DNA of 49,039 bases from an uncultured Lactobacillus sp. (GCA_947641735.1 CANRQR010000009.1:1-49039); one strand, 5' to 3'. Counted from the stretch's first letter, positions 34,675-43,058 are shown. Notes: generated by a model not told the origin, from the sequence alone. Numbers and translations: made by a program.

Positions 34675-34694
34675 AGTTTAAAAGAGTTTAAAAA
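34675..34694 (+). repeat. 10-bp direct repeat AGTTTAAA upstream of the full ATPase
   Basis: AGTTTAAAAG and AGTTTAAAAA lie back to back, 10 bases apart, 18 bases before the start codon. They resemble the AGTATAAA array in front of the truncated paralogue at 30760. A conserved position before two paralogues suggests a binding site for the encoded protein. Confidence 0.65.
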
Positions 34695-34711
34695 TGAAAG
34701 GAGACATTAAG

Positions 34712-35812
34712 ATGAATAATCCTTTTAATCTGACATTTGGTGATGTCCCTAAAATATTTCTTGATACAGATACTAGAATTAATGATTTAATTTCTAAAAT
34801 TAAAACTAGTGATTTTGCCCGTTCATTTTTTATTACTGGCGTTAGAGGTTCAGGAAAGACTGTCTTTTTAAACGCAGTGGCTCAAAAATTGGATCAAGAT
34901 GATAATTGTTATCGGATTAATCTTATTAATAAAGATAACCTAGTCGCAAGTTTAACAAAAAAGTTAGCTATCAAGACTGAATCTTCTTTTCAAAAAGCTT
35001 TAAATAATGTTAATTCAATTACTGTAAAAGAAATTAATATCGATTTGAACAGTTCTGAAACAGAATATGATATTGTTTTAGAAAAAATACTAAAAAAAGT
35101 AAAAAGACAAAATAAATACGTGGTTGTTACAATTGATGAAATTACTAATACCGAAGCGGTAAGAGAATTTGCACAAGTCTTCAATGAATTAAAGGGAGAT
35201 AATTTACCGATCTTCGTTTTAATGACTGGACTTCCAGATTTGATTTTAGATATTCAAACTCAGAATAAATTGACATTTTTGCTTAGATCAGAAAAAATTC
35301 ACACATTACCGTTAAAAAATGCAGATATAATTGCGGCATATAGTTCTGTGTTTAATTGCTCTTTGAGTGTAGCAAGTCGTATGGCGAAAATGACAGGTGG
35401 TTATGCATTTGCCTTTCAATTATTGGGATTTTTATTGTTTGATCAACTAAACGGAAAAATCCCCGAAAGTGCAGATCTTGATAAAGTTTCAATTCCATTT
35501 CAGTTGCAACTATTTGACAATGCATATCAAAAGATTTTTATTGATCTATCTGAATGGGATCGCAAGTATTTGCTGGCGGTTATGGGAAATAGACGACTTC
35601 AAGATGCAGTAAAGATTTTAGAAAAAGATAAAGTTTTTGTGGCACAATATCGAAGAAGAGCTATTGAGCGTAAATTGATAATCCCAGCCGGATATGGACT
35701 AGTACAATATACGCTTCCATATTTTGATGAGTATTTGAAACAAACTGAAGATCCCGATTCAGCTTATTATTGGGGATATTGGGAACAATATTTGGGGGAT
35801 AAATTCAAATGA
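34712..35812 (+). CDS. AAA/Orc-like ATPase with C-terminal winged helix
   Basis: A 366-residue ATP-binding protein. Residues 1-16 carry the family N-terminus NPFNLTFGDVPKIFL. Walker A is TGVRGSGKTVFL near residue 45, Walker B is VVVTIDEI near 145, and a sensor-like VLMTGLPDL follows. The last 80 residues (RRLQDAVKILEKD, AQYRRRAIERKLIIPAGYG) look like a winged-helix DNA-binding domain. Similar proteins occur in actinobacteria and firmicutes; their role is not known to me. ATG 34712 with AAAGGAG upstream matches the paralogue's start. It overlaps the next gene by ATGA, so the two are translationally coupled. Confidence 0.85.
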   Translation: MNNPFNLTFGDVPKIFLDTDTRINDLISKIKTSDFARSFFITGVRGSGKTVFLNAVAQKLDQDDNCYRINLINKDNLVASLTKKLAIKTESSFQKALNNVNSITVKEINIDLNSSETEYDIVLEKILKKVKRQNKYVVVTIDEITNTEAVREFAQVFNELKGDNLPIFVLMTGLPDLILDIQTQNKLTFLLRSEKIHTLPLKNADIIAAYSSVFNCSLSVASRMAKMTGGYAFAFQLLGFLLFDQLNGKIPESADLDKVSIPFQLQLFDNAYQKIFIDLSEWDRKYLLAVMGNRRLQDAVKILEKDKVFVAQYRRRAIERKLIIPAGYGLVQYTLPYFDEYLKQTEDPDSAYYWGYWEQYLGDKFK

Positions 35813-36378
35813 CGATTGTATACTTTGTAAGACATGCTCAACCGAATATAGATATTCATAATGATGCCGTGCGTCCACTAAGTGTAAAAGGATTAGAAGA
35901 TAGAAAAAAGCTAGTTTTATATTTTAAGCAAAAGAAAATTGATGTAGCATATTCTAGTCCTTTTAAGAGAGCAATTGAGACCATTGATCCAATTGTGAAA
36001 GATAAGCGGATTTCATGTCTTATAGATGAAAATTTACGTGAGCGTAAAATTGGTAATGAATGGATTACAAATTTTAATGACTACTGTAAAAAACAATGGG
36101 AAAATTTTGAATATCAGCTTACCAATGGAGAATCTCTTAAGGAAGTTCAAGAGCGAAATATTAAAGCTTTGGAAAATATCCTAGAGAAAAACTTGAATAA
36201 GACTATTATAGTGGGGAGTCATGGAACAGCTATAGGAACAATAATCAATTATTATGATTCTAGTTTTACTTATGAAAAATTTGTAAAAATTCAGCCATTA
36301 ATGCCATTTGTTATAAAAGCTGAATTTAAAGGCTTGGTATTGAAGGAGTATCACTTAATTGATTTAGATTTATTTTAA
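35809..36378 (+). CDS. histidine phosphatase family protein
   Basis: A 189-residue member of the phosphoglycerate-mutase-like superfamily. The catalytic RHA motif is in FVRHAQPN (residues 6-13), SSPFKRAIET supplies the second Arg, ENLRERKIG the Glu, and VGSHGTAIG the second His near residue 137. These soluble enzymes dephosphorylate small metabolites or proteins. The start overlaps the ATPase stop (ATGA), so it is probably made with the ATPase. A functional link is suggested by coupling only. Confidence 0.9.
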   Translation: MTIVYFVRHAQPNIDIHNDAVRPLSVKGLEDRKKLVLYFKQKKIDVAYSSPFKRAIETIDPIVKDKRISCLIDENLRERKIGNEWITNFNDYCKKQWENFEYQLTNGESLKEVQERNIKALENILEKNLNKTIIVGSHGTAIGTIINYYDSSFTYEKFVKIQPLMPFVIKAEFKGLVLKEYHLIDLDLF

Positions 36379-36471
36379 GATAATATTTTTTATAATCTTA
36401 AATATTTCACCTAATCAATTGAATCGACTATGCTTAAAGTGAGAGTGTATTTTCATAGAAAAGAGATAGCT

Positions 36472-37392
36472 ATGATTCAATTAGAGAAATTAGTTAAGAA
36501 AAATTTACCTAAAGAAAAAGAAGGAAAAGTTGCTAGCTATATTCCAGCTTTAGCTGAAGTTAATCCTAAGCAACTTGGGGTTGCCTTATATGATTTAGAG
36601 GATGATGAAATAGGTGAAGCAGGCCAAAGTGAAGTACGTTTTGCAATTGAAAGTATTTCTAAGGTGATTACCTTAATGCTTGCTATTAAAAAGATGGGCA
36701 TACAAGAAGTATTTAAACATGTAGGGTCTCGTCAAACAGGCTTTGCTTTCAATTCAATTCTAAATATGGAAATTGAAAGAGCTAAGTATCCATTGAATCC
36801 TTTTATTAATGCTGGAGCAATTGCTACAACTTCGATGGTAGTAAGTAAGACTGGTGACGATGCATTTGAAGAAATCTTAGATTTTGCTCGTGATATTTGT
36901 AATGACCCAGATCTTTATTTAGATCAAATAATTTATCATTCTGAAAGAAGAACGGGTAATCTAGATCGGTCTTTAGCATATTATATGGAATCTAAAAACA
37001 TGATGCTCGGGGATGTAGTAACTAGTCTTGATACTTACTTTAAGCAATGTTCAATGATGGTTACTGCGCGTTCTTTAGCAAATTTAGGTGCTGTTTTAGC
37101 TAATGGTGGTGTAAAACCATGGGATAACAAACGTATTATTTCTGATGAAGAAGCTCGTTGTATCAAGTCATTGATGATGACGACTGGCCTATATAATCAA
37201 TCAGGAACGTATTCACGACTAATTGGTGTGCCAACAAAAAGTGGTGTTGGTGGTGGTCTGATGTCAGCTGCACCTCATAAATATGGAATTGGGATCTTTA
37301 GTCCAGCCTTAGATAAAGATGGTAACAGTATCGCGGGCTTAGACTTGTTAAGAGATATTGTTGATGGATTAGAATTAGATATATTTGATTAG
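36472..37392 (+). CDS. glsA: glutaminase A
   Basis: Hydrolyses glutamine to glutamate and ammonia; in lactobacilli the ammonia aids acid tolerance. The 306-residue protein has the serine-dependent beta-lactamase-like fold, with the catalytic Ser-x-x-Lys in FAIESISKVITL near residue 60. NPFINAGAIATTSMV, SERRTGNLDRSLAY and TKSGVGGGLMSAAP are the other signatures. ATG 36472 with AAGAGA upstream is the natural start; an ATG at 36430 would add 14 atypical residues. Length fits the GlsA family. No glutamate:GABA antiporter or decarboxylase is adjacent. A terminator follows. Confidence 0.95.
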   Translation: MIQLEKLVKKNLPKEKEGKVASYIPALAEVNPKQLGVALYDLEDDEIGEAGQSEVRFAIESISKVITLMLAIKKMGIQEVFKHVGSRQTGFAFNSILNMEIERAKYPLNPFINAGAIATTSMVVSKTGDDAFEEILDFARDICNDPDLYLDQIIYHSERRTGNLDRSLAYYMESKNMMLGDVVTSLDTYFKQCSMMVTARSLANLGAVLANGGVKPWDNKRIISDEEARCIKSLMMTTGLYNQSGTYSRLIGVPTKSGVGGGLMSAAPHKYGIGIFSPALDKDGNSIAGLDLLRDIVDGLELDIFD

Positions 37393-37407
37393 GTAAAAAT
37401 TTTGTAT

Positions 37408-37458
37408 AAAAAAGCTAAGTATTTTCACTATTTTTTATAGTGGGTGCTTAGCTTTTTT
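37408..37458. terminator. intrinsic terminator with double stem
   Basis: AAAAAAGCTAAG pairs with CTTAGCTTTTTT, enclosing a second CACTAT/ATAGTG hairpin. The 150 bases between it and the next gene hold only the dhaK promoter. Confidence 0.88.
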
Positions 37459-37536
37459 CAATATATGAATTAATTTAAATAGTAATTTTAGCAGATCTAT
37501 GAAAAATAGTTTTGCTTTTTCTTTCAAAATAATAAA

Positions 37537-37587
37537 TTAAACTTATCAGCACTATTACGTTATAATAATATTGTGAAAGTGGTTTCA
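37537..37587 (+). promoter_or_regulatory. dhaK promoter with cre (CcpA) site
   Basis: TTAAAC, 18 bases, TATAAT (37561-37566). TGAAAGTGGTTTCA at 37574-37587 fits the cre consensus TGWAANCGNTNWCA with one mismatch and sits at the transcription start. CcpA binding there would repress the operon during growth on preferred sugars. Confidence 0.72.
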
Positions 37588-37608
37588 AAAAGAAAAGAGA
37601 TAAAAACA

Positions 37609-38604
37609 ATGAAGAAGATTATTAATGATCCACACAATGTTGTTGCAGAAATGGTTTCCGGAATGACTCGTTCATATCCTCAATTTATTGAAAAAATTCC
37701 AGATACTGAAGCTGTTGTTCGGTCTGATAAAGAATCAATGAAAGGAAAAGTTGGTATTATCAGTGGCGGCGGTTCAGGTCATGAACCAACACATGCTGGA
37801 TACGTAGGTGAAGGGATGCTAAGTGCTGCTATCTGTGGTCAAGTCTTTACTTCACCAACACCTGATCAAATTTATGCAGCAATTAAGGCTGCTAATCAAG
37901 GTCAAGGTGTCTTCATGGTGGTAAAAAATTACTCTGGTGACATCATGAATTTTGATATGGCTAAGGATTTAGCCGATATGGATGATATTCCTGTTAGATC
38001 AATTGTAGTTGATGATGATATTGCAGTTGAAAATAGTTTATACACTCAGGGACGTCGCGGAGTTGCGGGAACTCTTTTTATGCATAAGATTCTAGGTGCA
38101 GCAGCCCAACAAGGTGCTAGTTTAGATAAAATTGAAGAATTAGCTAAAAAAGTTTTGCCAAATATTAAGACAATTGCTGTAGCACTTTCTGCAGCTACTA
38201 ATCCGGAAGTTGGTAAGCCTGGATTTGTTTTAAAGGAAGATGAAATCGAATATGGAGTGGGTATTCACAGTGAACCAGGATACCGCCGTGAGAAGATTAA
38301 GCCTTCAAAGGAATTAGTTGAAGAACTTGTTGGTAAATTAAACGATGAAATGCATCTTGAGGGCAGTAAAAAGTATGCTTGCTTAGTTAATGGGATGGGT
38401 GCTACTCCTTTGATGGAGCAATATATTTTTGCTAATGATGTTTTAAATAAGTTAGATGAATTTAAGATCAAGCCAAGTTTTATGAAAGTTGGAAACTATA
38501 TGACTTCACTTGATATGGCTGGTATTTCTTTAACTTTGTTTGAGATTAAAGATGATAAGTGGCTTGATTACTTAAACTTCCCAGTTAAGACTATTGCTTG
38601 GTAG
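37609..38604 (+). CDS. dhaK: dihydroxyacetone kinase subunit DhaK
   Basis: Binds dihydroxyacetone covalently through a histidine and presents it for phosphorylation, giving DHAP for glycolysis. The 331-residue protein has VGIISGGGSGHEPTHAGYVG near residue 45, NYSGDIMNFD near 105 and the substrate His in GIHSEPGYRR near 220. ATG 37609 gives MKKIINDPHNVV, the usual DhaK N-terminus. It is followed by dhaL 12 bases on. In PTS-dependent systems the phosphate comes from DhaM through ADP bound on DhaL; here dhaM is badly damaged. Expression is likely under CcpA. Confidence 0.95.
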   Translation: MKKIINDPHNVVAEMVSGMTRSYPQFIEKIPDTEAVVRSDKESMKGKVGIISGGGSGHEPTHAGYVGEGMLSAAICGQVFTSPTPDQIYAAIKAANQGQGVFMVVKNYSGDIMNFDMAKDLADMDDIPVRSIVVDDDIAVENSLYTQGRRGVAGTLFMHKILGAAAQQGASLDKIEELAKKVLPNIKTIAVALSAATNPEVGKPGFVLKEDEIEYGVGIHSEPGYRREKIKPSKELVEELVGKLNDEMHLEGSKKYACLVNGMGATPLMEQYIFANDVLNKLDEFKIKPSFMKVGNYMTSLDMAGISLTLFEIKDDKWLDYLNFPVKTIAW

Positions 38605-38616
38605 AAAGGAATAAAA

Positions 38617-39201
38617 ATGACATTAACAGTTGATACGTTAACAAGTTGGATGAATAATTTTGCTGATAAGATTGAGGTAAATAAACAATATTTAAGTGAT
38701 TTGGATACACCAATTGGTGATGGAGATCACGGATTTAATATGAGCCGGGGAATGAAGGCTGTTAGAGAAAAATTAACTACAAAGCCTGTCGATTTACAAG
38801 CTGGTTTCAAAAATATTGCGATGGCTTTAATTTCAACCGTCGGCGGAGCCTCTGGTCCGTTATATGGGACGGCTTTTCTAGAAATGGCTAAAAAGAGTAG
38901 CTCAACAGATGATCTAGGAGAGCTTCTTAAAGCTGCTTTAGCTGGAATTCAAAAGCGTGGCGGTGCAAAGCCAGGAGATAAAACGATGGTCGATGTTTGG
39001 AGTGAATTGGTACCAGAAGTAAAAGCCGGCACTTTATCCAAAGATAAGATTGAAAGGGCCGTTGAATCAACCAAGGATATGGTAGCCAAAAAGGGACGTG
39101 CAAGTTATTTAGGCGAACGTTCAAAAGGGCATGTTGATCCAGGTTCTGAATCAAGTGGATATTTATTTGAAGCTCTGCTTGAAACGGAGGGTTTACTATG
39201 A
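38617..39201 (+). CDS. dhaL: dihydroxyacetone kinase subunit DhaL
   Basis: The ADP-carrying subunit that transfers phosphate from DhaM to dihydroxyacetone on DhaK. The 194-residue helical protein has the Mg-ADP motif DTPIGDGDHGFNMSRG near residue 32, and GGASGPLYG plus KPGDKTMVDVW, which hold the nucleotide. The start has GAAAGGAA upstream. It overlaps the ATG of the dhaM remnant by ATGA, so the operon order dhaK-dhaL-dhaM is kept. Its sequence shows no damage. Confidence 0.95.
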   Translation: MTLTVDTLTSWMNNFADKIEVNKQYLSDLDTPIGDGDHGFNMSRGMKAVREKLTTKPVDLQAGFKNIAMALISTVGGASGPLYGTAFLEMAKKSSSTDDLGELLKAALAGIQKRGGAKPGDKTMVDVWSELVPEVKAGTLSKDKIERAVESTKDMVAKKGRASYLGERSKGHVDPGSESSGYLFEALLETEGLL

Positions 39202-39347
39202 GTCTAGGTATTACGATAGTTTCTCATGTTCCAGTATATGACACAGCTTTAATTGAAGGAGCATATACAGCCGCGTCTTTAATTCAAGCTGGGGTTGGTT
39301 TAGACGAGATTGAAGCACAACTCAAACCATTGACTATTAAAGATTAA
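39198..39347 (+). pseudogene. dhaM: dhaM with large internal deletion (49 residues left)
   Basis: The 49-codon frame begins MSLGITIVSHVP, the DhaM (EIIA-mannose-like) N-terminus with the phosphorylatable His in VSH. It then jumps directly to VYDTALIEGAYTAASLIQAG, which in DhaM homologues is the C-terminal helix. About 75 central residues are missing without loss of frame. The start still overlaps dhaL. The remaining peptide cannot form the EIIA fold, so it should not pass phosphate from HPr. Confidence 0.85.
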
Positions 39348-39360
39348 ATTAACGATAAAG

Positions 39361-39407
39361 AAAAAGTAGGATATTTACTAGATAGTTAGTGAATATCCTA
39401 CTTTTTT
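39361..39407 (+). terminator. intrinsic terminator of the dha operon
   Basis: AAAAAGTAGGATATT pairs with AATATCCTACTTTTTT; the inner TTACT/AGTGA bases can extend it. Confidence 0.9.
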
Positions 39408-39420
39408 AATAGCAATAATA

Positions 39421-39512
39421 AAAAAAGCTAATCACAAGGATTAGCTAAACTCAACAGTCGTCTTAAGTGACGATGATTGGAGTTAGTGCCTGGTACTCAC
39501 TAGCTGTTTTTC
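39421..39512. ncRNA. structured element, possible small RNA or leader, unassigned
   Basis: Three hairpins lie in about 90 non-coding bases. AGCTAATC/GATTAGCT (39427-39446) has a T-run only on the minus strand. AACTCAA...TTGGAGTT encloses GTCGTC/GACGAT. AGTTAGTG/CACTAGCT (39481-39505) is followed by TTTTT on the plus strand. On the minus strand TTGGTC-17-TAAATT upstream could be a promoter, making a terminated RNA of about 90 bases. I recognise no riboswitch class. It lies between the dha operon and the PAP2 gene. Confidence 0.45.
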
Positions 39513-39607
39513 TTTAATTAATTTATGATGATTTTCAACTATGACCAATGATTTTTAAGCTCATAGTGGTAAAATAAGAAAAAACATTATTGAAAACAGG
39601 AGTAAAA

Positions 39608-40228
39608 ATGAAAAGATATTCAAAAGCGATATATTGGGGCTTACCCATTAGTTTGATTCTCGCCATTTCGATTATTTTACACTTAGGTTGGATTAGTGCC
39701 TTTGATAATTTCTTTGAAGGATTAGTTCATATTGTCCCTAATTTAAAGGGATTGATGCTAAAGATTACATTTTTAGCAGATACCAAAGTTGACTTGATCT
39801 GGATGGTATTAATTGCAGTAATCTTATGGTTTAGAAAGCAACGTCCTCTTGCGACTAACTTAGTTTTAACGATGATTACAGGGGATGCAGTTGGTTGGGT
39901 AATTAAGCATTTGATTCAAAGAGCTCGTCCCGTACAACACTTAGCAGTTGATGATGGATTTAGTTTTCCTAGTGGTCATACCTTAGGTATGGGAATGATT
40001 GTTATTTGGATCATTATGGTACTTTTGCCAGTAGTTTTGAAAGATAGAACTAAACGTTTTTGGATTGATTTTCTGTTGATTGTTTGGTTAGTCATTGTAA
40101 TGATTTCTAGAGTATACGTCTATGCTCACTACCCATCAGATGTTTGTGGCTCCGTTGCTATTGCCTTAACTTGGGTTGGTGTAATGCAATTTGTTTTTGA
40201 AAAACTTAAACAAATAGTGGACAGATAA
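39608..40228 (+). CDS. PAP2-family membrane phosphatase (second copy)
   Basis: A 206-residue membrane phosphatase with six hydrophobic segments. PAP2 motifs are complete: KHLIQRARP, FSFPSGHT and RVYVYAHYPSDV. It is a distant paralogue of the protein at 1453-2106. Possible substrates are undecaprenyl pyrophosphate or other lipid phosphates. ATG 39608 has AGGAG 7 bases upstream; a start at 39590 is less likely. TAAAAT at about 39571 could be its -10. Confidence 0.92.
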   Translation: MKRYSKAIYWGLPISLILAISIILHLGWISAFDNFFEGLVHIVPNLKGLMLKITFLADTKVDLIWMVLIAVILWFRKQRPLATNLVLTMITGDAVGWVIKHLIQRARPVQHLAVDDGFSFPSGHTLGMGMIVIWIIMVLLPVVLKDRTKRFWIDFLLIVWLVIVMISRVYVYAHYPSDVCGSVAIALTWVGVMQFVFEKLKQIVDR

Positions 40229-40233
40229 ATAAC

Positions 40234-40268
40234 AAAATAGGGTTAAGCATGATGCTTAACCCTATTTC
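40234..40268. terminator. bidirectional intrinsic terminator
   Basis: AAATAGGGTTAAGCAT pairs with ATGCTTAACCCTATTT almost without a loop; it is nearly perfectly palindromic. Confidence 0.85.
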
Positions 40269-40317
40269 TATGAGTAGTTTTTATAATTTTATTTTTGATT
40301 AAGTTAGTTGAACTTAT

Positions 40318-41673
40318 CTAGTCAAATAGTGTCCATGGCTGACTTGGTCTATCATAGAGATAACCTTTTTGCCAATTCCATTCAGGATGTTGCTTCATAA
40401 AGTCTTTTGCATCAAATGGTTCACCATCAGCTCGGCCGAAGATACCCCACATATTCAGGTTTTGAATATCAGTAGCATCTGCACATTTACCATCACATGA
40501 ACCACCTGGGAAGAAAGGTACATTCCAGACGCCATGTGGATCGTCAGCATAGTATTGTGGGTCAACGTCATAATGAGCACAAATATTACGTGAAGAAGCA
40601 CATTGATATCCTAAGTATGGATCGTACTTGTCCGCTAAGATCTTCTTGGCAACTCCATCATCAATCGTACCAGATACTTCAGGTAATAATTCTTCAAAGC
40701 GTGCTCTACGAGCACCAGTTTGTTGGCGAGTGTCGTTATAGCCATTGTCAACACACTCAAGGTTACGAATACGTGGGTTGTGACAAGCATTACAGCCATA
40801 ATAGAAACCGTCAGTTGATTCGAGTAATTCCTGATGCTTTAAACCTTGTTCATAACGAGCGATCTCACCAGTATTGATATTGCAAAGAAGCCAAATATTT
40901 GCGTAACCGCCATTATTGCCTTCATTGACTAATTTTACCCATTGATCGATATTATTCGCATATTGAGTAGCTTTACGAGCTCTAATAAATTCTGGAATTC
41001 CATTTACGTCGTAACCAACGAATCCAGCAATAGTGGTTTCGGTAATTCCAAGGCCAGCATCTGTTACATAGAAGTCGGTCATTGAATCAAGATAGCCTGG
41101 AACAGTTTGCATCTTAAATGCATGGCCATTAGTTGGATGAATCTCTTCACAGATGTTAAAGTACTGACCGCTCCAGAAATCATCAAAACTTTCATGAGCA
41201 ATTACTGGTTTACCATCTTTAGTAGCTGATCCTGTTGCAACGAATCCAGAGCAGTGAGAACCACGTGGACCTTGTGGTGGATTATTGGAATAGTTAGCTG
41301 CAACTTGCGGCCACCAATAGCCTGTTAGTTCCATCCAATCATTCCAGCCAATAATGTCATCAACACTGGTTTCAAAGCCATTGGCAGTGAAGCCATCCGC
41401 CATTCCTTGCATTTCTTCTAAATATTCTTCAGGAATTTTATCTTTATGCATTTTGACAGCTTGTTCTACAAAGAAGGAATAATCCATTCCATATAATTCA
41501 AGAGTCATATGTGTATAAACCCGAATTGCATCTCTAAATTCATCAGTTAGAAGGTATCCATGTTGAAAACCAATTTCATAAGGGTCACCTTGAACTGTTA
41601 AATAATGCCAACCATTAACATCTTTTTTAGTAGCTTTTGCAACGATTTTGTTTTGCGCATCTGTTAATACCAT
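40318..41673 (-). CDS. C45-type Ntn-hydrolase (acyltransferase/amidase family)
   Basis: A protein of about 451 residues of the peptidase C45 / phospholipase-B-like Ntn superfamily. The likely autocatalytic cleavage site is before Cys 141 in RGSHCSGFVATG. The upstream 140 residues (GDPYEIGFQHGYLL, ADGF, DDIIGWNDW) are the removable alpha-chain of the family. Relatives hydrolyse or transfer acyl groups on amides such as penicillins or small peptides. I chose ATG 41673 (AAGGTGA 5 bases upstream) over 41688. It is the last gene of a minus-strand block with a PepC-like peptidase and a permease, which fits peptide or amide use. Confidence 0.85.
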   Translation of the reverse strand: MVLTDAQNKIVAKATKKDVNGWHYLTVQGDPYEIGFQHGYLLTDEFRDAIRVYTHMTLELYGMDYSFFVEQAVKMHKDKIPEEYLEEMQGMADGFTANGFETSVDDIIGWNDWMELTGYWWPQVAANYSNNPPQGPRGSHCSGFVATGSATKDGKPVIAHESFDDFWSGQYFNICEEIHPTNGHAFKMQTVPGYLDSMTDFYVTDAGLGITETTIAGFVGYDVNGIPEFIRARKATQYANNIDQWVKLVNEGNNGGYANIWLLCNINTGEIARYEQGLKHQELLESTDGFYYGCNACHNPRIRNLECVDNGYNDTRQQTGARRARFEELLPEVSGTIDDGVAKKILADKYDPYLGYQCASSRNICAHYDVDPQYYADDPHGVWNVPFFPGGSCDGKCADATDIQNLNMWGIFGRADGEPFDAKDFMKQHPEWNWQKGYLYDRPSQPWTLFD

Positions 41674-41704
41674 AGCATTCACCTTCATTTTAATTAATTA
41701 GAAA

Positions 41705-43033
41705 CTAATCAGATAACATGGCTGTCCAATAAGGAAGAGTAATAGGGGTAGTTTCTTGATAGGACTTTAATTCCGTAACTGATAAATACTTCTTATTTAC
41801 TACAGTATTATAAGTGTATTGGTCCATCCAAGGATTATCCATAATGAAGTATCCCTTGTGTCCTGGTTTATTGCCCCATGAGTTTTGAACTTTCCACTTA
41901 GTTGGCTCATCGTCTTGTAAATCAACCCCACAAATTAGCATTGCATGAGTTGGCATGCTTTCACGATATTGAACTCTATTGGCTTTATCTTTACCTAAAG
42001 TAATTCCAAATGAACGTTTCCAGTCATAAACACCTAGTGAAAGTAAACCAGCTGGGTTATTCCATTCTTGTAAAACATCGCAGGCAAACCAAACTGGATC
42101 GCCATCTTTTAGTTGATTAATAGTCATCCGTCTCATATCATGCATTGGAACATTTAAGTAATGACTATCTTTTCCGCCAATAACGTTATTACATAGGTCA
42201 ATTGTATAAGTTTGATTAAACTTGTAGCCACCACCAGGTAAATTCATAAGTTCAATGTAATCATTTAAGTTAATATCAGAAAACTTCTTATAAAATTCAA
42301 GTGGTGTAATTCTACCAGTTGTGTGGTAGTTATTATTTTTATCACGATATTCATAAGTGAAGTGCTCTGGAGGAGTACCAAAACAAATGCTTAAGATCCG
42401 ATAGTTTTCTTGATTCATTTGACGGATTACGCTTTTAATTTTAGTGTCGGAAGCTTCATTGTTAACAAGGTCGCGCAACTTCATTGCATCTTTATCCAGT
42501 TTTCTGTTGTACATCTGATTAAGCTCAGTTGTATTCCAGGCTGGTGTGGTTTCAGGCATTAAGTCATTAGGAACAAGTCCATATTTTTCAATTAAATTAA
42601 TTAAGAAATTCCAATCACCACCATCTTCTTGTGGCGTAGCAAGTAAAAACATGACTTCACGATCAGAAAGAGGTTTAGTAGCAGTTTTTACAATGTTGTT
42701 ATAGAAGTAATTACCACGTTCTAACTTATCATAGAAGAATAGATAATCAGGAGAGAGCTCCATATCTTTTAAATTATGGTGCTTTTCAATTAAGAAACGA
42801 ACAAAGTTTAAACCACTAAACATCCAGCAACGGCCGGAATGCTTTTGATTCATTACTTTGTTAGAGTCAACATCAACTGAGAATGCAAAACTGCTATTAT
42901 CAATAGCACGTTGATTAGTAATGGAATTTTTAATACCATTTTTCATAACTGCATTTTGAGTAACACGGTATCTTTGATTATCAAGAAAATCTGATCTAAT
43001 AGTTTTTAAATCAGTAGGATTAATTTCTGACAT
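41705..43033 (-). CDS. C1-family cysteine aminopeptidase (PepC/PepG/PepE-like), copy A
   Basis: A 442-residue cytoplasmic bleomycin-hydrolase-type peptidase. Catalytic Cys69 is in SGRCWMFSGLN, the His in MPTHAMLICGVD near residue 365, and the Asn in VQNSWGNKPGHKG near 387. Such enzymes trim amino acids or short peptides during peptide utilisation. Lactobacilli have several paralogues (PepC, PepE, PepG, PepW); I do not choose among them. It lies 25 bases downstream of an APC permease gene and 31 bases upstream of the C45 hydrolase, a likely operon. Its close paralogue is at 46257-47582. Confidence 0.93.
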   Translation of the reverse strand: MSEINPTDLKTIRSDFLDNQRYRVTQNAVMKNGIKNSITNQRAIDNSSFAFSVDVDSNKVMNQKHSGRCWMFSGLNFVRFLIEKHHNLKDMELSPDYLFFYDKLERGNYFYNNIVKTATKPLSDREVMFLLATPQEDGGDWNFLINLIEKYGLVPNDLMPETTPAWNTTELNQMYNRKLDKDAMKLRDLVNNEASDTKIKSVIRQMNQENYRILSICFGTPPEHFTYEYRDKNNNYHTTGRITPLEFYKKFSDINLNDYIELMNLPGGGYKFNQTYTIDLCNNVIGGKDSHYLNVPMHDMRRMTINQLKDGDPVWFACDVLQEWNNPAGLLSLGVYDWKRSFGITLGKDKANRVQYRESMPTHAMLICGVDLQDDEPTKWKVQNSWGNKPGHKGYFIMDNPWMDQYTYNTVVNKKYLSVTELKSYQETTPITLPYWTAMLSD

Positions 43034-43058
43034 AATATTATCTCTTTTCTAATAAAAA

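Noticed and set aside
28691..36378. Complete prophage or integrative element
   Set aside because: No integrase, terminase, capsid, replication or attachment-site repeats were found; only a holin and a wall-binding remnant are phage-like.
39198..39347. Novel 49-residue protein gene
   Set aside because: Both its ends match DhaM and it sits exactly in the dhaM place, so it is an internally deleted dhaM.
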